From: Acidobacteriaceae bacterium
GTDB taxonomy: Bacteria > Acidobacteriota > Terriglobia > Terriglobales > Acidobacteriaceae
Direction: 5' to 3'
DNA: 7,513 bases
Assembly: GCA_003165095.1 (NCBI GenBank)
Contig: PLSH01000276.1
Location: forward strand, 1-7,513
Shown: one piece after another, positions 1 to 6,852 of the stretch
Layout: every line of letters starts with the position of its first letter
Position numbering within the stretch: the stretch's first letter is position 1
The notes under the pieces: generated by a model
Told to the model about the DNA's origin: nothing
Database searches by the model: none
The model's input: the letters and a program-made list of their open reading frames with translations, nothing else
Translations under genes and position numbers: made by a program

Positions 1-1803
1 GCCCTCAGCCAGAAGCTCACCGCTCAGCGCGGACGCCGCGCCGGCCGCAAATCGAAGATCAATCTCGCCCATATCAGCTTCTCCGGATGGGATCCCGACC
101 GCTATCTTGGCTGGCTCGATCGAGCCGCCGGCAACTTCATTTACAGCCCCTGGTGCGTGCTGGCCGTCGTCCTGCTATTCCTCTTCCAGGCCGCTGTGTT
201 CACCGCCAAGTGGAGCTCCATTGGCCCCGATATTGCTCTCTACTACAACTTTTCGCACAAAAGCCTCCAGGATGTAGCCCAGTTCTGGATGCTTTTCCTG
301 ATTCTCGGCTTCCTCCATGAGACGGCCCACGGGCTTACCTGCAAGCACTACGGAGGCCAGGTCCACAGCATGGGCCTCATGTTCCTCTATCTCCTGCCCG
401 CCTTTTATGTGGATGTGACCGAGATCTGGACCTCCGCCACCAAGATGCAGCGGCTGGCAACCATCATCGCCGGCATCTGGATTGAAATGACCGTCTGCGG
501 CTTTGCCATGATTGTATGGACGAACACTCAGGATGGCCTGTGGGCGCACGACTTCGCTTACCAGGTCATCCTCATCACCGGCGTCGCCGTCGTCCTCGTC
601 AATCTCAATCCGCTCATCAAGCTTGACGGCTACTACTTCCTCACCGCGGCTATCGGGATTCCCGATCTCAAGGAGCGGTCCACGGCCTTCCTTTCCGGAT
701 GGTTCCAACAAACCGTTCTGCGCTTTCCGGTTGAAGTTCCGGTGGTGCCCCGCAAGCGCGCGCCGCTGTTCATCTTCTACGCCATTGCCTCGGGAATCTA
801 CAGCTACCTGTTGCTCTTCTTCGTCATCCGTCTCTCCTACAACGTAACCTCGCAATGGTTCGCCGAGTTCGCTCTCATTCCCGCCGGCGCACTGGCTTTT
901 GTCATGTTCCGCTCGCGCCTCGCCGCGCTGCGCGGCGTCGCCGTCCGGCTCTGGAAGCAGACCTTCGGCTCGGGGCGCAAATGGCGGCCGGTGCATTTCG
1001 TTGCAGCTGCCGTTGTGGCCGCCGTCCTGTTTCTCCCCATCTGGCGCGACCGCGAAAATGCCTGGTACACCATTGAGCCCATCCGATCAGACACGCTTCA
1101 CGCGGCTATCCCTGGACGAGTGGATGCTGTGCTCGTCGAGCAGGGCGATGCGGTTCGCGCCGGTCAGCCTCTGCTCCGCATGAGCAGTCCCATGGCCGCT
1201 GCCATGCGCTCCTCCGCCGCCGCGCAAACTGACAGCGCCCGCTTCCATGCCGTCACCGCCGAGCTTCACGGAGACAGCATCAGCGCCGCTGCCGCTCAGC
1301 AGGATGCTTCTGCACGCTCCACCGGGCTTGCAGGCGAGGCCCAGTCTTCGCTTGTGGTGAGCGCGCCCGCCGACGCAACGGTCCTCACGCTGAATCCCGG
1401 CGCGCTCCTCCACCAGGACGTTGCCTCCGGCCAGCCGCTGCTCGAGCTGGCAGACGCCGGCCCGCGCTTTGCAAGAATCTATATACCTGTCTCCGCGCTC
1501 GAACGCATTCCCCCCGGCGCCGAAGTGGCCCTTGCTCTTCCCGACCGATTCTCGATCGTTCGGCTCACGCTCACGCCTCCCGGAGGCGACGCGGTAACCC
1601 TCCCGCCGGGTTTGGTCGCCACCCAGAATTACAAAGGCGTCAAACTCCCCGTCTTCTACTGCTCCCGCATTCCGCTGCCCCCCTCCGCGGGGAATCCACT
1701 CTTCGGAGTCTCCGGCGAAGCCAAGATCTTCGGGGCGCGCCACTGCATCGCGGAGCGATTCCTGACCATCGCGTTCAACCTGGTCAAAGCCCACGTCTGG
1801 TGA
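1..1803 (+). CDS. M50 (site-2-protease-like) membrane metallopeptidase fused to HlyD-like adaptor, 5' partial
   Basis: The frame is open from the first base, so the start lies upstream of the window; 600 residues are visible. The first ~45 residues are cytoplasmic-like. Several hydrophobic segments follow (roughly 50-70, 93-112, 122-140, 150-172, 186-206, 256-278, 286-303, 331-347). The zinc-binding HETAH motif is at in-window residues 106-110 and the second M50 motif, NPLIKLDG, is at 203-210, with D209 the expected third ligand; both are intact. After the last membrane segment, residues 357-403 and 449-515 form the two halves of an HlyD-type lipoyl/barrel-sandwich domain (PGRVDAVLVEQGDAVRAGQP), separated by a short Ala/Ser-rich hairpin. 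This architecture is known from peptide zinc metalloproteases and adaptor proteins of RiPP and peptide export systems. It probably sits in the inner membrane with the adaptor part in the periplasm. The substrate is unknown; the small peptide encoded convergently at 1984-2130 is a candidate. Family assignment is firm, role is inferred. Confidence 0.88.
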   Translation, partial: ALSQKLTAQRGRRAGRKSKINLAHISFSGWDPDRYLGWLDRAAGNFIYSPWCVLAVVLLFLFQAAVFTAKWSSIGPDIALYYNFSHKSLQDVAQFWMLFLILGFLHETAHGLTCKHYGGQVHSMGLMFLYLLPAFYVDVTEIWTSATKMQRLATIIAGIWIEMTVCGFAMIVWTNTQDGLWAHDFAYQVILITGVAVVLVNLNPLIKLDGYYFLTAAIGIPDLKERSTAFLSGWFQQTVLRFPVEVPVVPRKRAPLFIFYAIASGIYSYLLLFFVIRLSYNVTSQWFAEFALIPAGALAFVMFRSRLAALRGVAVRLWKQTFGSGRKWRPVHFVAAAVVAAVLFLPIWRDRENAWYTIEPIRSDTLHAAIPGRVDAVLVEQGDAVRAGQPLLRMSSPMAAAMRSSAAAQTDSARFHAVTAELHGDSISAAAAQQDASARSTGLAGEAQSSLVVSAPADATVLTLNPGALLHQDVASGQPLLELADAGPRFARIYIPVSALERIPPGAEVALALPDRFSIVRLTLTPPGGDAVTLPPGLVATQNYKGVKLPVFYCSRIPLPPSAGNPLFGVSGEAKIFGARHCIAERFLTIAFNLVKAHVW

Positions 1804-1808
1804 AATGA

Positions 1809-1844
1809 AAACGACGGCAGCCGCATCAGCGGCTGCCGTCATTT
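1809..1844. terminator. Bidirectional intrinsic terminator
   Basis: A perfect 12-bp GC-rich stem (GACGGCAGCCGC at 1813-1824, GCGGCTGCCGTC at 1829-1840) encloses an ATCA loop. After one mismatch, AAA at 1809-1811 pairs with TTT at 1842-1844. On the plus strand it begins a few bases after the TGA of the M50/HlyD gene. On the minus strand it is followed by GTTTTCATTT, so it can also stop transcription arriving from the convergent small-peptide transcript. The T-tracts are short, but the stem is very stable. Confidence 0.85.
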
Positions 1845-1983
1845 GTCACCGAGAGAGTTGTAGATCGGATCGCGCTTTGCTTCGGTCGCCGGCGCGGCCT
1901 CGGCCGCCTGGCGATTCCTGTGAGCCTTCCGGCTCGAGGGCCGTTGCGCGGCCAGCTTGCAGCCGGAACGCTTGCTGCATCTT
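1839..1983 (-). other. Coding-like stretch after the small peptide, frame-shifted relative to it; possible gene remnant or C-terminal extension
   Basis: Immediately after the TAG of the 48-residue peptide, the frame shifted by one base stays open to a TGA at 1839-1841, which touches the terminator hairpin. Read in this frame it gives about 48 residues, starting near RRCSKRSGCKLAAQ and ending EAKRDPIYNSLGDK. By hand count, roughly 36 of the last 46 codons end in G or C, as in the real genes nearby. No ATG lies in this frame, and the nearest in-frame TTG (inside the peptide gene) has no convincing ribosome site. It could be the 3' part of a once longer peptide gene broken by a one-base indel, a sequencing error, or chance. 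The peptide's own frame also reopens after TAG with an ATG (44 codons), but its third-position composition is weaker. Confidence 0.3.
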
Positions 1984-2130
1984 CTAAGCGAGGATGCCCT
2001 TGCCGGTAAGCGTCTTGGCAGCAACCAGCTTTTCAGCGGCGGCCGGAATACCGGATTTGACGAAGTGGGTGGTGTTGGACTTTGCAACCGGGCTGCTGCT
2101 GCTGATCAGCGACTTCTTCGTGATGGCCAT
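1984..2130 (-). CDS. Small cationic Lys/Ser/Ala-rich peptide under a sigma-54 promoter (putative exported or processed peptide)
   Basis: This 48-residue frame begins MAITKKSLISSSSPVAK and ends KTLTGKGILA. The ATG is preceded by a GGGGGA ribosome-binding-like site with a 7-base spacer (2138-2143). A near-consensus -24/-12 promoter lies just upstream, giving a predicted 43-base leader. Codons are strongly G/C-ending. The peptide has seven Lys against one Glu (about +6 net) and no Cys. Residues 1-28 are polar, and 29-48 are an Ala/Lys/Leu segment that could form an amphipathic helix. There is no classic signal peptide. An A/T hairpin (CAAAAA...TTTTTG, 2143-2158) sits in the leader against the ribosome site. 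It lies between a sigma-54 activator gene and a convergent M50/HlyD gene, which suggests a peptide that is cleaved and exported, such as a RiPP-like precursor or signal. I do not recognise a named family. Coding is likely; function is inference. Confidence 0.62.
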   Translation of the reverse strand: MAITKKSLISSSSPVAKSNTTHFVKSGIPAAAEKLVAAKTLTGKGILA

Positions 2131-2183
2131 TGTGGTATCCCCCAAAAAGAATTTTTTGATTTCGTTCCTGCGCCCTACCTATG

Positions 2184-2200
2184 TGCATCTCGTGTGCCAA
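2184..2200 (-). promoter_or_regulatory. Sigma-54 (-24/-12) promoter of the small peptide gene
   Basis: The minus strand reads TTGGCACACGAGATGCA, against the sigma-54 consensus YTGGCACGrNNNTTGCW. The -24 block TGGCAC is perfect, the -12 block is ATGCA, and the invariant GG and GC dinucleotides are at the exact required spacing (C of the -12 GC at 2185). Three consensus positions differ (after TGGCAC, and the first T of TTGC). Transcription would start near 2173, 43 bases before the peptide ATG. The gene immediately upstream encodes a sigma-54 activator, which makes the call much stronger than sequence match alone. Confidence 0.82.
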
Positions 2201-2298
2201 ACCCGCGCCGCCGACAAATCATTTTACAACTCGATGAATCCATTGCGCTTGTCAAGACTGTGGATTTTCCCTCATCGGCCGGATTAGCCCTTTAGGTG

Positions 2299-2327
2299 AA
2301 AAATTAACCCTCGGCAGGTTAATTTTT
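2299..2327. repeat. Perfect 11-bp inverted repeat: candidate activator-binding site (UAS) and/or terminator of the regulator gene
   Basis: AAAAATTAACC (2299-2309) and GGTTAATTTTT (2317-2327) are perfect complements around a 7-base spacer. The right arm overlaps the stop codon of the sigma-54 regulator. The centre lies about 140 bp upstream of the predicted start of the small-peptide transcript, within the usual range for enhancer sites of sigma-54 activators. On the minus strand the arm ends in TTTTT, so it could instead be a weak A/T-rich intrinsic terminator for the regulator gene; both roles are compatible. A further TTAACCC half-motif follows at 2326-2332. Confidence 0.6.
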
Positions 2328-3765
2328 AACCCGTAGATGCCTGGAGCGAATATTTGCGGCACAGGTATTTGATGCGCTGGCCGTCGATGTTCAAAAGGCG
2401 CGCCGCCGCCGTCTTGCTTCCTCCCGTCCGGCTCAGCGCCGTCGTCAGCAGCGCAATCTCCAGCCGCCGAATCTCCTCGTCGAAGTCCGCTCCTTCGGCC
2501 GGGAGCAGGATGGCCTCCTGCGCCGCCAGGCTCTGCTTCAGCACCCGCGGGGGAAGATGGTTAACGCCGATCTCATCCGCGCGCGCCGTCACTACCAGCC
2601 GCTGAATCAGATTTTCAAGCTCGCGCACATTCCCCGGCCAGGTTTGCTCCTCAAGCACCGCAAGCGCGTCCGCGTTGAGCCGCTTCAGCCGCAGCCCGTT
2701 CGCCACGCAATGCACCTCGAGAAAATGTTCGCAGAGCAGAGCAATATCTCCTCTCCGTTCCCGCAATGGCGGCAGGTTGATCGGAATCACGTGAATGCGG
2801 TAGTAAAGGTCTTCGCGGAATCGCCCGGTGCGGACCATCTCCTCCAGCGGCTCGTTGGTCGCGCAGATCAGCCGGAAATCGATCTTGCGATTCGTGCGCC
2901 CGCCCAGCCGCTGCACCTGGTGGTCTTCCAGCACCCGCAGCAGTTTCGTCTGCAGCGCGACACTGAGAGTCGCAATCTCGTCCAGAAACAGCGTCCCTCC
3001 GTCGGCCAGCTCAATCTGGCCTGGACGCGACTCGGTCGCTCCCGTAAACGCGCCGCGCTCGCTGCCAAACAGCTCTGACTCGATCAGATTCTCAGGAAGC
3101 GCGGCGCAGTTCAGGCGAATATACGGCTTGCTCGCCCGCCGGCTCAGCGCCACGATGGCGCGCGCCGCCAGCTCCTTGCCCGTACCGCTCTCGCCCCGGA
3201 TGAGCACGTTGATGCTGCTTCCGGCCACCTGCTGAATGGCGTCATACACCAGCCGCATCGGCTCGCTCGCGCCCACAAAATCCTGAAAGCGGCTGGATTC
3301 GAGCGACTGTTGCCGCATCCGCTCGCGCTCGGCGTTCTCGCTGCGGCGGCGCACCGTCTCCACCAGCGTCATCCGCAATTCGGTCACGTCCACCGGATTG
3401 CGGAAGTGCGCGTCAGCCCCGGCGTTCAGCGCCTGCTTCTCCATCGCGCGCGCCCGCGCCCGGCCCATCGAAATCAAAGTGACGTTGTCGTTCAGGCTGC
3501 GCAACTCGTTCAGAACCGGAAGGCCTCCAAACGGATCTTCCCCTTCCGTGTCGATGTCGAGCAGAATCGCCGCTACGCCCGCCTCGCGCGTCAAGCGGAC
3601 CAGATCGTCATAATTGCCGCGAACCATCACCTGGAACCATGGCGACAGCTCAGGAGTCACAACGCCAAGGAACTCCTCGTCAACAGTCACAATGCACACC
3701 ACCGGCAACGCCGTTTGCGGCATCGAAAACGGTTCTGGATCTACTGGCTTCCGTCGCGTGCTCAT
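2326..3765 (-). CDS. Sigma-54-dependent transcriptional activator (receiver-like / AAA+ / Fis-type HTH)
   Basis: This 479-residue protein has the NtrC-like three-part layout. Residues ~20-140 are a receiver-like domain, with acidic D29/E30 and candidate phospho-acceptor D70 (AAILLDID). The invariant Lys before Pro is Asn (N123 in FRNPVD) and the Thr/Ser position is S99, so normal phosphotransfer signalling is doubtful. The AAA+ domain (~160-400) has Walker A GESGTGKE at 191-198, the sigma-54-contacting loop GAFTGA at 238-243, Walker B GGTLFLDE at 256-263, FREDLYYR near 317-323 and WPGNVREL at 376-383, all intact. A Fis-type helix-turn-helix occupies ~433-475. It should use ATP hydrolysis to open sigma-54 promoters; the one at 2184-2200 is the obvious target. 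No ribosome site is seen before the ATG, but a TAGAAT (3771-3776) sits five bases upstream, compatible with a leaderless or nearly leaderless message. M15 is an alternative start. No partner histidine kinase is visible. Confidence 0.93.
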   Translation of the reverse strand: MSTRRKPVDPEPFSMPQTALPVVCIVTVDEEFLGVVTPELSPWFQVMVRGNYDDLVRLTREAGVAAILLDIDTEGEDPFGGLPVLNELRSLNDNVTLISMGRARARAMEKQALNAGADAHFRNPVDVTELRMTLVETVRRRSENAERERMRQQSLESSRFQDFVGASEPMRLVYDAIQQVAGSSINVLIRGESGTGKELAARAIVALSRRASKPYIRLNCAALPENLIESELFGSERGAFTGATESRPGQIELADGGTLFLDEIATLSVALQTKLLRVLEDHQVQRLGGRTNRKIDFRLICATNEPLEEMVRTGRFREDLYYRIHVIPINLPPLRERRGDIALLCEHFLEVHCVANGLRLKRLNADALAVLEEQTWPGNVRELENLIQRLVVTARADEIGVNHLPPRVLKQSLAAQEAILLPAEGADFDEEIRRLEIALLTTALSRTGGSKTAAARLLNIDGQRIKYLCRKYSLQASTG

Positions 3766-3870
3766 ATCGCATTCTAACTGCGAAACTGCCGCACGCCAGC
3801 AACAGATTTGATTTGTTGAGCGTGACTGGCGGCCGTTCTAAATCCGCATGGCATTGCGACAGGGGACAAC

Positions 3871-4992
3871 TCAATCCCTGGCTGTCTCGATCACAGCCTG
3901 AAATGCCGGCTTGGGATTGCCGTCGCGATCGAAGAGCAGGGGGTAGGAGGTTCGTCCTTTAACCGGCCAGTCGTTCAGCCACGATTGCGCGTCGGTGACG
4001 CCCCACAGCGTAACCCGGGTGACCACATCGCGATGCTTCCAATACACCGCGAAGAGATCCGCGTAGCGCTTCGCCAGACGCTGTTGGACATCGTCCGGCA
4101 GTCCTTTTGGATAAGGGTTGAGCTTGGGGTTTTCCGCAATCTTCAGCGAAACGTCCGCGCTGTGTCCCCATGCGGAAGGGAGCACATCGATATCGAGCTC
4201 TGTGATCGCGACCTTGACGCCGGCCGCTGCCAAATCTGTGATGGTGGCCTCTTCGTCCGCAGCCGACGGCCAGTCGAGGTGCAAGTGTCCCTGAACGCCG
4301 ACCACGGCAATGGGAACGCCCGCGGCCTGCAGCCTCTTCACCAGCGCAATGGCTCCCCTGCGTTTGGCCGGAGTCTCGAGGTTGTAGTCGTTGTAGTTCA
4401 ACTGAACGTTGGGATCGGCTTCGTGGGCAAACTGAAATGCCTTCACGATATAGTCTTCTCCGATAATCTTCATCCAGGGCGACTGACGGAGGGTTCCGTC
4501 CTCATTCAAGGCTTCGTTTACGACATCCCAACTGTCGATCTTTCCCTTGTAGCGGCCAACCACAGTACGGATGTGGTCGTGAAGGCGCTCGAGCAACGCT
4601 TCGCGGGTGAGCGGATTGCCCTTTTCATCCTTGAATACCCAGGCCGGCGTCTGAGAGTGCCAGCAGAGATTGTGGCCGACGATGAACATGTGATGCTTCA
4701 GGCCAAACTCGACATACTTATCCGCAAGTGTGAAGTCGTAGGCGTCGGGCCGGGGATGAATCACCTCCCATTTCATTACGTTCTCTGGGGAAATGGAATT
4801 GAACTGGCTTATGAGGATGGCGTCGCCGCGCGCATCCTTGCCGGTAATCTGATCTGTGTCCATTGCCGCGCCTACGCGAAAACCATTGCGGAAAGCGTCT
4901 TTGAGCGTCGCGGAGGCGGGAGCCTGGGCAAAGGTAGCCACGCTCGAAAGGCATACGGTCAAAACTAAACTCAGGCTTCGCTGATGTTGCAT
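3871..4992 (-). CDS. Secreted GH10 endo-1,4-beta-xylanase
   Basis: A 373-residue single-domain GH10 enzyme that hydrolyses internal beta-1,4 bonds of xylan with retention of configuration. The start chosen gives MQHQRSLSLV and is preceded by an AGGAGGA ribosome site; a start 13 codons earlier is open but lacks this. Residues 1-22/24 are a signal peptide (hydrophobic core LSLVLTVCLSSVA, AxA-type end ATFAQA), so the enzyme acts in the periplasm or outside. Family motifs are complete: SPENVMKWE (68-76), GHNLCWHSQTPAW (106-118), WDVVNEA with acid/base E160, GVQGHLH (232-238), ITELDID with nucleophile E265, and LWGVTD with W330. There is no carbohydrate-binding module or lipobox, which suggests activity on soluble xylan or oligosaccharides. 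It lies 119 bp downstream of the symporter gene on the same strand and is probably cotranscribed with it. Confidence 0.95.
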   Translation of the reverse strand: MQHQRSLSLVLTVCLSSVATFAQAPASATLKDAFRNGFRVGAAMDTDQITGKDARGDAILISQFNSISPENVMKWEVIHPRPDAYDFTLADKYVEFGLKHHMFIVGHNLCWHSQTPAWVFKDEKGNPLTREALLERLHDHIRTVVGRYKGKIDSWDVVNEALNEDGTLRQSPWMKIIGEDYIVKAFQFAHEADPNVQLNYNDYNLETPAKRRGAIALVKRLQAAGVPIAVVGVQGHLHLDWPSAADEEATITDLAAAGVKVAITELDIDVLPSAWGHSADVSLKIAENPKLNPYPKGLPDDVQQRLAKRYADLFAVYWKHRDVVTRVTLWGVTDAQSWLNDWPVKGRTSYPLLFDRDGNPKPAFQAVIETARD

Positions 4993-5111
4993 TTCAATCT
5001 CCTCCTGCGTTGGTCGGCAGGGCCAGACCAATCCTTCTGATTTTCAAGCCTCTCGTTACCTGCGGATACCCGGTAAGCATTGCTTCCCTCGCTGGGACTG
5101 CCCGCTGACTC

Positions 5112-6464
5112 TCAAAACTTTTTGCGGCGCTCGCCTAGATCGTGCGAGATGGTGAGGTTGAGTTTCATGTTGATGCCATAGAACATCAGGCAGGCGGCAG
5201 CAGCCAGGAACCCCGCGCCGGAGTACACCGAGGCGATCAGCCGGATACCCATCAACGAATGTGCCGTCTGTACGGCATTTGGCTCATAGCCATACAGCGA
5301 AAGCAGCCAGCCGGCAATCGCGCCGCCCAGCGCCAATCCGATCCATAGCGCAAAGACCACCCCGGCAGTCACTGTGCCGGTGGCGCGGCGTCCTGTCTTC
5401 CATTCCCCGAAATCGGCCACATCGCCCATCATGGCCCAAAGAACGGGGCCTGAGCAGCCGTACACAAATTGGCGCACAACTTCCAGACCGATGATGGCCG
5501 TCGTCGCCGTCGCCGGGATAAAGAACAGCGCGATGCAGAAAATGCCGGTCAACAGCATGCTCACGAAGAAGACCCGGCGCTTGCCCATGCGCTTGGTCAA
5601 CGCGGTTGAGCAGGCCACGCCAATCAGCAGCGCCGTCAATCCGAAGCCGTTGAACCAGCTGAAGAGCAACTGGTTGCCGGCACAATATTTGAAGTAGGGC
5701 AACATCAGGCTACCGCGGATCATGAGGGCAATAAAGTAGAAGGTCGTCACCAGGAAAAGCGCAATCCACGGGCCATTCTTGATCAGATCGGCCAGATCCT
5801 GACCAACAGACGACTTTTGCTTCGGGTCGGGCTGAATCCGCTCCTTGCTCACCGCAAATGCGATCAGGAACATCACCACACTCGTCACCAGGAAGATACC
5901 CATCGTCATCTGGTAACCGCGCGCGCTGCTGCCACGGCCAAGAAATACCACCATGGGAATCGCCAGGCTCTGCACAATGAAGCCCGCCGCGTTGGCAAAT
6001 AGTTGCCGGTAGGATGCAATGCTGGTCCGCTCATTCGGATCGTCCGTCATCACTCCGGTCAGCGATGCATAGGGGACGTTGTTGGCCGTATAAATGAGGC
6101 GCAGCAGCAGGTAGGTAACCCAGGCATAGATCAGCTTTGCGCCCGAGCTCCAATCCGGGGTAGTAAACGTCAGAACGCCAATCACGCCAAAGGGCAATGC
6201 GGTCCACAACAGCCAGGGGCGAAATCTGCCCCAGCGTGTATGCGTGCGGTCGGCAATGACGCCCATCACCGGATTGAAGACCGCGGCTCCCAGGCCGACA
6301 ATCAGGAACATCGTGCCGGCCTGGGCCGGCGTCAACCCGAAGGTGTCGGTGTAGAAGTTCAGTTGCAGGGCCATCATCGCCTGGAAGACGAAGTTAGCGG
6401 CCATATCCCCCAGGCCGTACCCGAATTTTTCAGAAAATGGAAGACGTTTGCTATTGCCGCTCAT
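5112..6464 (-). CDS. GPH-family (MelB/XynP-like) sugar:cation symporter, likely for xylo-oligosaccharides
   Basis: A 450-residue, 12-helix inner-membrane transporter of the glycoside-pentoside-hexuronide:cation symporter family within the MFS fold. The start [10 protein letters not shown] is chosen because a GAAGGGA ribosome site lies just upstream; 14 further codons are open before it but have no support. Recognisable family marks are [11 protein letters not shown] (15-25, with D20 at the position of the MelB cation-site Asp), [20 protein letters not shown] (64-83), NNVPYASL (128-135), [13 protein letters not shown] (141-153) and [17 protein letters not shown] (347-363). A positively charged cytoplasmic tail ends in ERRKKF. 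Length is normal. Its neighbours, a secreted GH10 xylanase downstream and a cytoplasmic GH52 beta-xylosidase divergent, indicate uptake of xylose-containing oligosaccharides or xylosides. The family is firm; the substrate is inferred from context, because GPH members also carry melibiose, glucuronides or isoprimeverose. Confidence 0.92.
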   Translation of the reverse strand: MSGNSKRLPFSEKFGYGLGDMAANFVFQAMMALQLNFYTDTFGLTPAQAGTMFLIVGLGAAVFNPVMGVIADRTHTRWGRFRPWLLWTALPFGVIGVLTFTTPDWSSGAKLIYAWVTYLLLRLIYTANNVPYASLTGVMTDDPNERTSIASYRQLFANAAGFIVQSLAIPMVVFLGRGSSARGYQMTMGIFLVTSVVMFLIAFAVSKERIQPDPKQKSSVGQDLADLIKNGPWIALFLVTTFYFIALMIRGSLMLPYFKYCAGNQLLFSWFNGFGLTALLIGVACSTALTKRMGKRRVFFVSMLLTGIFCIALFFIPATATTAIIGLEVVRQFVYGCSGPVLWAMMGDVADFGEWKTGRRATGTVTAGVVFALWIGLALGGAIAGWLLSLYGYEPNAVQTAHSLMGIRLIASVYSGAGFLAAAACLMFYGINMKLNLTISHDLGERRKKF

Positions 6465-6744
6465 CGATCCCTTCTCTCTTTCCACACTGCACGGCGAGAA
6501 ACACAACCTGCCCTCTTCAAACCTGTCCTGGCCAACTCACCACAGCCCCCAGGCGAGAGCCGCTGTTGCGGGAGAGCCCGTCTTCATTGCATACCGGGAG
6601 CCTGCGCTGGGCTTCCGGGCCGCCGCCTGTGGTATCCCCAAAGCCGGACCGCTATCGCACAAAAACCGAACCAGCTCCTCACGGGAGTTTCTTGCGCCAG
6701 CCCGCAATCTGCCGAACTGATCGTCAAGACGCAACGCCGCGGTG

Positions 6745-6780
6745 ACAGTAATTCGAGTCACAACTATATCGTTTTACTGT
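6745..6780. repeat. 7-bp inverted repeat, candidate operator in the divergent region
   Basis: ACAGTAA (6745-6751) and TTACTGT (6774-6780) are exact complements separated by 22 bp, so arm centres are about 29 bp apart, close to three helical turns. It lies upstream of the GH52 -35 and overlaps the weak minus-strand -10 candidate (6764-6769). That position would let one bound regulator act on both directions. Short arms make chance occurrence possible. Confidence 0.35.
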
Positions 6781-6806
6781 TGGAATTGGCGACTGCAAAA
6801 TGGAAA

Positions 6807-6834
6807 TTATCATTCATGCCCGCGGGGGTATAAT
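6807..6834 (+). promoter_or_regulatory. Sigma-70-type promoter of the GH52 gene
   Basis: A perfect -10 TATAAT at 6829-6834 follows a -35-like TTATCA (6807-6812, 4 of 6 to TTGACA) with a 16-bp spacer. The predicted start near 6841 leaves a leader of only about 12 bases, just enough for the GAGGA ribosome site at 6842-6846 before the GTG start. Confidence 0.65.
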
Positions 6835-6852
6835 TCGCTGCGAGGAACCACC

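Larger units (their letters stand above)
6465..6852. promoter_or_regulatory. Divergent intergenic control region between the symporter and GH52 genes
   Basis: This 388-bp region separates two divergently transcribed xylan-utilisation genes and holds no convincing gene. The part next to GH52 is A/T-richer (about 6745-6840) and carries that gene's promoter and a possible operator. The rest, toward the symporter, is GC-rich with no clear promoter. A TATAGT on the minus strand (6764-6769) is a weak -10 candidate for the symporter operon without a good -35; it would imply a leader of about 290 bases. Confidence 0.6.

Noticed and set aside
175..996. Long open minus-strand frame (about 270 codons) opposite the M50/HlyD gene
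   Set aside because: It is the usual antisense shadow of a GC-rich gene; the product is a charged low-complexity string, while the plus-strand frame has clear motifs.
3835..3870. Possible terminator after GH10 (imperfect CGCAATG/CATGCG palindrome)
   Set aside because: Arms mismatch and there is no T-run, so a stop between GH10 and the sigma-54 regulator cannot be supported.
5060..5082. TTACC/GGTAA short inverted repeat between the GH10 and symporter genes
   Set aside because: Five-base arms with a long spacer and no T-tract; too weak for a terminator or operator call.
5675..5692. CGGCACAATATTTGA, a sigma-54-promoter-like string on the plus strand
   Set aside because: It lacks the invariant GC of the -12 element and lies inside the symporter coding sequence, antisense to it.
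6628..6639. TGTGGTATCCCC repeated at 2131-2142 (leader of the small peptide) and 6628-6639
   Set aside because: A 12-base match is expected about once or twice by chance in a window this long, and the two contexts differ.
6537..6761. A 74-codon minus-strand frame starting with GTG in the symporter/GH52 intergenic region
   Set aside because: No ribosome site, mediocre third-position composition, overlaps the region that looks regulatory, and its product resembles nothing I know.
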